Part shown: one piece after another, positions 8,622 to 11,538 of the stretch | How the letters are laid out: every line of letters begins with the position of its first letter | Position numbering within the stretch: the first letter of the stretch is position 1 | Source: Ettlia oleoabundans | Lineage: Eukaryota; Chlorophyta; Chlorophyceae; Chlamydomonadales | DNA: 11,538 bases | Direction: 5' to 3' | NCBI GenBank assembly: GCA_019693395.1 | Contig: JAAMXP010001197.1 | Span: 1 to 11,538, forward strand | Position numbers and translations under genes: made by a program | Notes under the pieces: model-generated | What the model was told of the DNA's origin: nothing | The model's database searches: none | What the model saw: only the letters and a program-made list of their open reading frames with translations

Positions 8622-11377
8622 CTGCAAGCTTGCATCGTCGCTGCGTGCAGGCTTTGGACAAGCTGCCGGCACAGGAGAGGCTTCCTGTGGCAAACGAGGT
8701 TGCCGTATCCGTGTTCGGACGCGACATGATGGAGAACGCGCAGTCCATCAACGCGCAGAACATCATGGAGGTGATACAGGAGGCCAACACGGAAACCTCT
8801 GCCTTTCCCATGATGGCCAGCATGACCCGGGGCCCCACAGCTTCGCGGCAGGAGGAGTACCATGATGTGCTGCTGGGCGCGGGCAGCAGCGACCTGGCGC
8901 CAGCTTGGCAGTCGCAGCAGCAGGAGCTTGCCAGCCCTGCAGCTTCCAATGACGTGCAGTGGCGGGCGAGCAACGGCGTCACCGTGCTGGGGCTGTACAG
9001 GCCTCCAGCCGAAGCCCTAGCTCGAGGCCGGCAGCAGCTGTCGGCAGCAGGAAGGGCGGCAACTGGTGGCAGCCGGGGGATCAGTGAGGGGGAGGTCAGC
9101 CAAGAGCAGCTGGTGGCGGCCCTGGATAGCCTGCTGATAGAGTTGGGTGTTGAGATGTCGGGGGACGGCCTCACACCTGATGAGGAACAGAAGCAGGACA
9201 CAACCACAGCATGGGCAGATGTTGCAGCGGCGGCGGCGGCGGCGGAAGGTGGTGCCAGCCAGGTTTCTGCTGGAGCCCAGCAGCAGCAACCACAGCACAT
9301 GCAGCACCCGCAGCAAGACCAATCACAGCACACGCAGCAACCACAGCATACACAGCACCCACATCAGCAGCGAGTTTCACCACTTCATGAGCCTGTAGCA
9401 CTGGCAGGCAACGGCGGCCAGCCCAGCGTATCTCCCTTTGCGGGCGCGGCGGCCACTCGCCAGCCCAGCACCCCCGTGCCTATCGGGGCGCCGCAAGTGG
9501 CTCGCATGTCCCACTCTGTGGGCCCGCCGCTTTCCTCTCCAATGTCCATCCCTACCGTGGTCCGCTCCTCCCTGCCCATCAGCCCCTTTGAGAGCTTGCC
9601 AGTTGGCTCAGCCTCAGTCTTAGATGCGGTGCAACCTGCGTCTCCCTTGAGGCACCACATAAGCTTGGGAGCGCCACAAAGCGACCGCGACATCAGCCCC
9701 TTCTCCGGCACCAGCCTCCACAGCCCAGGTGCAGCAGCAGTCGCCGCTGGGCAGCGCCTCCAAAGCACAGGGGAGGTCTGGGATGCCATGCGCAGCAAGG
9801 CGCTGCGAAACAAGGTGCCCGGGGTCAAGTTTGTGTCCTTCCCTGCTGGCACTCAGCTGGACATCCCAGAGAGGGCGGCTGGCAACTATTGCCTCCTGAT
9901 AGAGAGTGGTGAGAATGCTGCACCCATGCCTGTATATACCGACAGCATGCAGTCCACATATGCATTTGTAGGCTGCCTGGATGATGGTTTTTTGGCTGCC
10001 AAGGCGTTGCTTATTTTTTCATATGGCCTGCCGCTAGGTGTCAAATATTGCTTGCCTGTCAAGTGTTGGCGCCTCCTTGCCTACCATGTGACTTGATTGC
10101 CTAAATTGCCCGCCTGCGTGCGTGCGTGTTTTGGCACCTGCCACCTGTGCAGGCATAGTAGAAGTGAGGTATGTCACAATCTTGGACAAGCTGCAGATCA
10201 ACAGACAATCACAGTGCTCCCAGCAGCACAGCAGCCGGCAGGTTGGCAGCAGCTCGGTGCCCCACGGCGGCAACACTACCAGCAGCCATACCAGCAGCGA
10301 GAGCGAGGATGAGGAGGTTCGTCTCGAGAGACGGGACTCAGTGGCACGTGGGCCGGAGGCACAAGCAATTGGTACGACTGGCTGCTTTTGCTTGTAAACC
10401 TGAGCAGGCTTTGTTTTATTTTTCCGGAAGGTGCCTGCCTGTGCGGGGGGACTGATGCTGTTGCCCGAGCCATCAAATGGAAAGAGCGAGGAGGTCCTGC
10501 GGGCATGAGCAGATGCGCCTGCTCTTACAAGGATACTCAACAAACTGAATATGAGAGTGCCTTACCACACTCTCATCTTTTTATTGTCAAGCACAACATC
10601 CCACGGTCATGAGCTGCACATGTGCCTTCGCTGCCTCCTCCTTGATCCCATCCATGCCTGTTTGCTGTCTGCCTCATGCCTGGTTTCATTCCTGTTTTGG
10701 TGTGTGAGTTGCAGCAGCCCAGCAAGACGCAACACAGCCTGCCAGTGTGATTCCATGCCTTCATGCCTAAACTCATAGCTGCCTTTAGCGTGTGCGTTGC
10801 AGCACCCAGCAAGAAGCAGCGTGGCCTGGCGCCTTCACCATCCCTACAGGACACTGTAGAGCGAGTGCTGGCACGGGCAGAGCGAGTGCTGGGCACAGCC
10901 ATGTGAGCCTGCCTGCCTTCTTGTCGCCTGCCTTGTGATAACATGGGAGTAAATGGGGTTGCTGGCTATGTGGACGCATTGCATTTAGATGCCGGGCACA
11001 GGCATGTGAGCATGCCTGCCTGCGTGCATGCCTTCATGAGTGCTGAGTGAGCATGCCTTCTTGTCGCCATGTTTGTGGCAGATGTATTTCCTGTTCTCAC
11101 CTGCTTGCCACCTAGCCTTTCTTGGCTGTTGCCTTTCTCCTGTCCGTTGTCCCACCTGTCCTGGATGTTCTGGTTGTTCCTTCTTTCCTGCCTGTCTACC
11201 GACCTGCTCGCCTGTCCTGGATGTCCTGGTTGTCCTTTTTTGTGTTTTGTATACGTGAAAAGTACCCGCTACGGCCGTTGCAGGTCCAACTCTGAGGCCA
11301 ACATGCTTTCCACCACCCGGGGCCCCAACGATTTCGTGGGCATTGCCGCCATGCTGGAGCCAGCCCAAGTCCGCAAG
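4232..11377 (+). CDS. SnAK/GRIK-CaMKK-like Ser/Thr protein kinase with C-terminal cyclic-nucleotide-binding-like domain (17 exons, 3' partial)
   Basis: Exons I infer: 4232-4292, 4419-4588, 4798-4920, 5174-5256, 5529-5607, 5791-5835, 5994-6037, 6275-6392, 6630-6693, 6924-7027, 7263-7336, 7704-7773, 8083-8205, 8651-9908, 10153-10371, 10803-10902, 11284-11377, then a donor (GTGCGG) leading past the window. Every junction keeps phase, giving 943 codons without a stop. Order of parts: acylation-type N-terminus (1-8), variable region to about 85, kinase domain about 88-352, low-complexity linker to about 770, CNBD-like fold split in two (about 775-810 and 918-943 onward). Kinases of this group phosphorylate the activation loop of SnRK1/AMPK-type kinases; that target is inferred from family, not shown. 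Fourteen of 16 acceptors are TGCAG. Three donors are GC. The kinase identity is firm; the tail assignment is weaker, and the C-terminus is missing. Confidence 0.9.
4798..8205 (+). other. Kinase catalytic domain (exons 3-13)
   Basis: The domain is complete across eleven exons. The glycine loop GKGTYGSV is at residues 96-103 and the ATP-binding Lys is K118 in YALK. A short Pro/Arg-bearing insert follows (QMLGPRPGNSN), which SnAK and CaMKK kinases also carry between beta-3 and helix C. Helix-C Glu is E148 in RREVDVM. The catalytic loop is VHGDIKPDN (D220, K222, N225), the metal motif is ADFGQ (D238), the activation segment ends GTPAFMAPE (257-265), then ADMWALGVTLYCF and the closing HPWV near 349-352. 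The HGD form, lacking the usual Arg, is also my recollection for plant SnAK/GRIK kinases, and GTPAFMAPE with GVTLYCF is typical of CaMKK. All catalytic residues are present, so an active enzyme is likely. Confidence 0.92.
5296..5320 (+). repeat. G-run cluster, potential G-quadruplex
   Basis: Five G-runs (3, 3, 5, 5, 5 bases) separated by single T bases lie on the sense strand of intron 4, 39 bases downstream of its GC donor. Single-base loops predict a very stable G-quadruplex in DNA and in the nascent RNA. Confidence 0.85.
8562..8620. repeat. (GT)n microsatellite, about 29 units
   Basis: An uninterrupted GT run lies in kinase intron 13 (8206-8650), ending 30 bases before the exon 14 acceptor. 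In the transcript it is poly(UG) close to a 3' splice site. The rest of this intron holds G-rich direct repeats and a GGCT run near 8336-8358. Confidence 0.97.
8651..9908 (+). other. Kinase exon 14: long low-complexity linker leading into first CNBD half
   Basis: One 1258-base exon encodes residues 387-805. It begins after the (GT)n-bearing intron at a TGCAG acceptor and ends at donor GTGAGA (9909) in phase 1. After a possibly helical start (residues 387 to about 440) it is mostly Ser/Pro/Gln/Ala-rich, with an Ala run, a Gln/His repeat, and many Ser-Pro sites (for example SPFAG, SSPMS, ISPFE, ISPFSG) that could be phosphorylated by proline-directed kinases. Its last 30 or so residues, KFVSFPAG... 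to ...YCLLIESG, match the first beta-strands of a cyclic-nucleotide-binding domain. Reading through the donor adds about 60 residues to a stop, but the spliced continuation into IVEVRY restores the fold, so splicing is preferred. Confidence 0.8.
9226..9372 (+). repeat. GCG (Ala) run followed by Gln/His-rich repeat in kinase linker
   Basis: A GCG/GCA run at about 9226-9244 encodes consecutive Ala. From about 9276 to 9372 a degenerate CAG-CAC-type array encodes repeating QQPQHTQH-like units. Both are in frame with the kinase tail and extend or contract without frameshift. They mark the region as disordered. Confidence 0.85.
10701..11018 (+). repeat. Decayed duplications around kinase exon 16
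   Basis: The acceptor region of exon 16 (GTGCGTTGCAGCACCCAGCA, about 10792-10811) has a close copy about 88 bases upstream (GTGAGTTGCAGCAGCCCAGC, about 10704-10723) that also looks like an acceptor. The donor region (GGGCACAGCCATGTGAGCCT, 10891-10910) has a copy about 103 bases downstream (GGGCACAGGCATGTGAGCAT, 10994-11013). The copies look like remnants of local tandem duplication with a period near 90-100 bases. Confidence 0.6.
11155..11238 (+). repeat. 28-base direct repeat, 56-base period, in kinase intron 16
   Basis: The segments 11155-11182 and 11211-11238, each beginning CCTGTCCTGGATGT, agree at 26 of 28 positions by eye. They lie upstream of the exon 17 acceptor in a C/T-rich tract. 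Confidence 0.75.
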
Positions 11378-11504
11378 GTGCGGTGCAACCATCTGCATGT
11401 AGTGGCAGCACCACGCCACTTTAGACGTCAGCGGCGGTGGCTTACAAGCAGGCTTTACGCCTGCTTGCTGAGCTCCTGCCCTGGTGGGCCATAGGCTGGC
11501 TGCA

Positions 11505-11526
11505 TGCCTACCTGCCTGCCTGCCTG
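11505..11526. repeat. Short (CCTG)n repeat
   Basis: About five CCTG-like units lie in the incomplete intron after exon 17. Similar looser CCTGC clusters occur around 10903-10935 and 11010-11030. Confidence 0.8.
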
Positions 11527-11538
11527 GCACATCTCATG

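Larger units (their letters stand above)
10153..11377 (+). other. Kinase exons 15-17: interrupted CNBD-like domain
   Basis: Exon 15 opens with IVEVRYVTIL, which continues the FPAG...LLIESG strand pair of exon 14 in the usual CNBD pattern (SG.VEV). A Ser/Glu/Asp-rich stretch (including SSESEDEE) and exon 16, which ends with VERVLARAERVLGTA, then interrupt the fold for about 110 residues. Exon 17 resumes with LSTTRGPNDFVGIAAMLEP, matching the loop and phosphate-binding cassette region (canonical form GDFFGE.AL....R.A). In this copy the conserved Glu position is Gly and the cassette Arg position is Ala or Gln, so classical cAMP/cGMP binding is doubtful. The rest of the fold and its C-helix lie outside the window. 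The assignment rests on motif recognition by eye. Confidence 0.65.

Noticed and set aside
8369..8650. Open frame running through the GT repeat into the kinase tail
   Set aside because: It encodes an alternating Val-Cys run from the microsatellite. The segment lies between a donor at 8206 and the TGCAG acceptor at 8650, so it is intron; only sequence from 8651 is coding.
8554..9333. Long minus-strand frame opposite exon 14
   Set aside because: It mirrors the plus-strand coding exon and begins with a His-Thr run from the repeat; low complexity, no splice logic.
9385..9852. Minus-strand frame of 155 codons
   Set aside because: Antisense shadow of the GC-rich coding exon 14.

Overview
The window is nuclear DNA from an intron-rich green alga. 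I infer a chlorophyte, probably chlamydomonadalean, and cannot name a species. The basis is moderately high GC, dense short introns ending mostly in TGCAG, exonic poly-Gln (CAG) and Gln/His tracts, long (GT)n and (CCTG)n simple repeats, a TGTAA-type polyadenylation signal, and an AP2-like transcription factor beside an algal/plant-type protein kinase. I saw no prokaryotic operon, mobile element, CRISPR array, rRNA or tRNA.

Layout: 1-1600 holds no gene I can assign firmly, only fragments of possible minus-strand exons. 1839-4170 (minus) is a five-exon gene for an AP2/ERF-like protein with a poly-Gln tract inside its N-terminal half; its 3' UTR runs to a TGTAA signal near 1610. 4171-4231 is a 61-bp gap between divergent start codons. 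4232-11377 (plus, continuing past the window) is a gene of at least 17 exons. I reconstructed it by hand with every exon junction in phase: 2829 coding bases, 943 codons.

The large gene encodes, in order: an N-terminal Met-Gly-Cys (predicted myristoylation/palmitoylation) made by a tiny first exon; a complete Ser/Thr kinase domain closest to the SnAK/GRIK-CaMKK group (upstream activators of SnRK1/AMPK-type kinases); a long low-complexity linker; and a cyclic-nucleotide-binding-like (CNBD) fold split by an insert of roughly 110 residues. A SnAK/CaMKK-like kinase, predicted to be membrane anchored and carrying a C-terminal CNBD-like module, is the most unusual object here. The order is opposite to the usual PKG order (CNBD before kinase), and the phosphate-binding cassette looks degenerate.

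Three of the 16 complete introns of the kinase gene start with GC rather than GT, an unusually high share. Exon 16 is flanked by decayed copies of its own acceptor and donor regions. The divergent transcription factor and kinase may share a promoter; a functional link is speculation. All splicing is inferred from sequence, with no transcript evidence.
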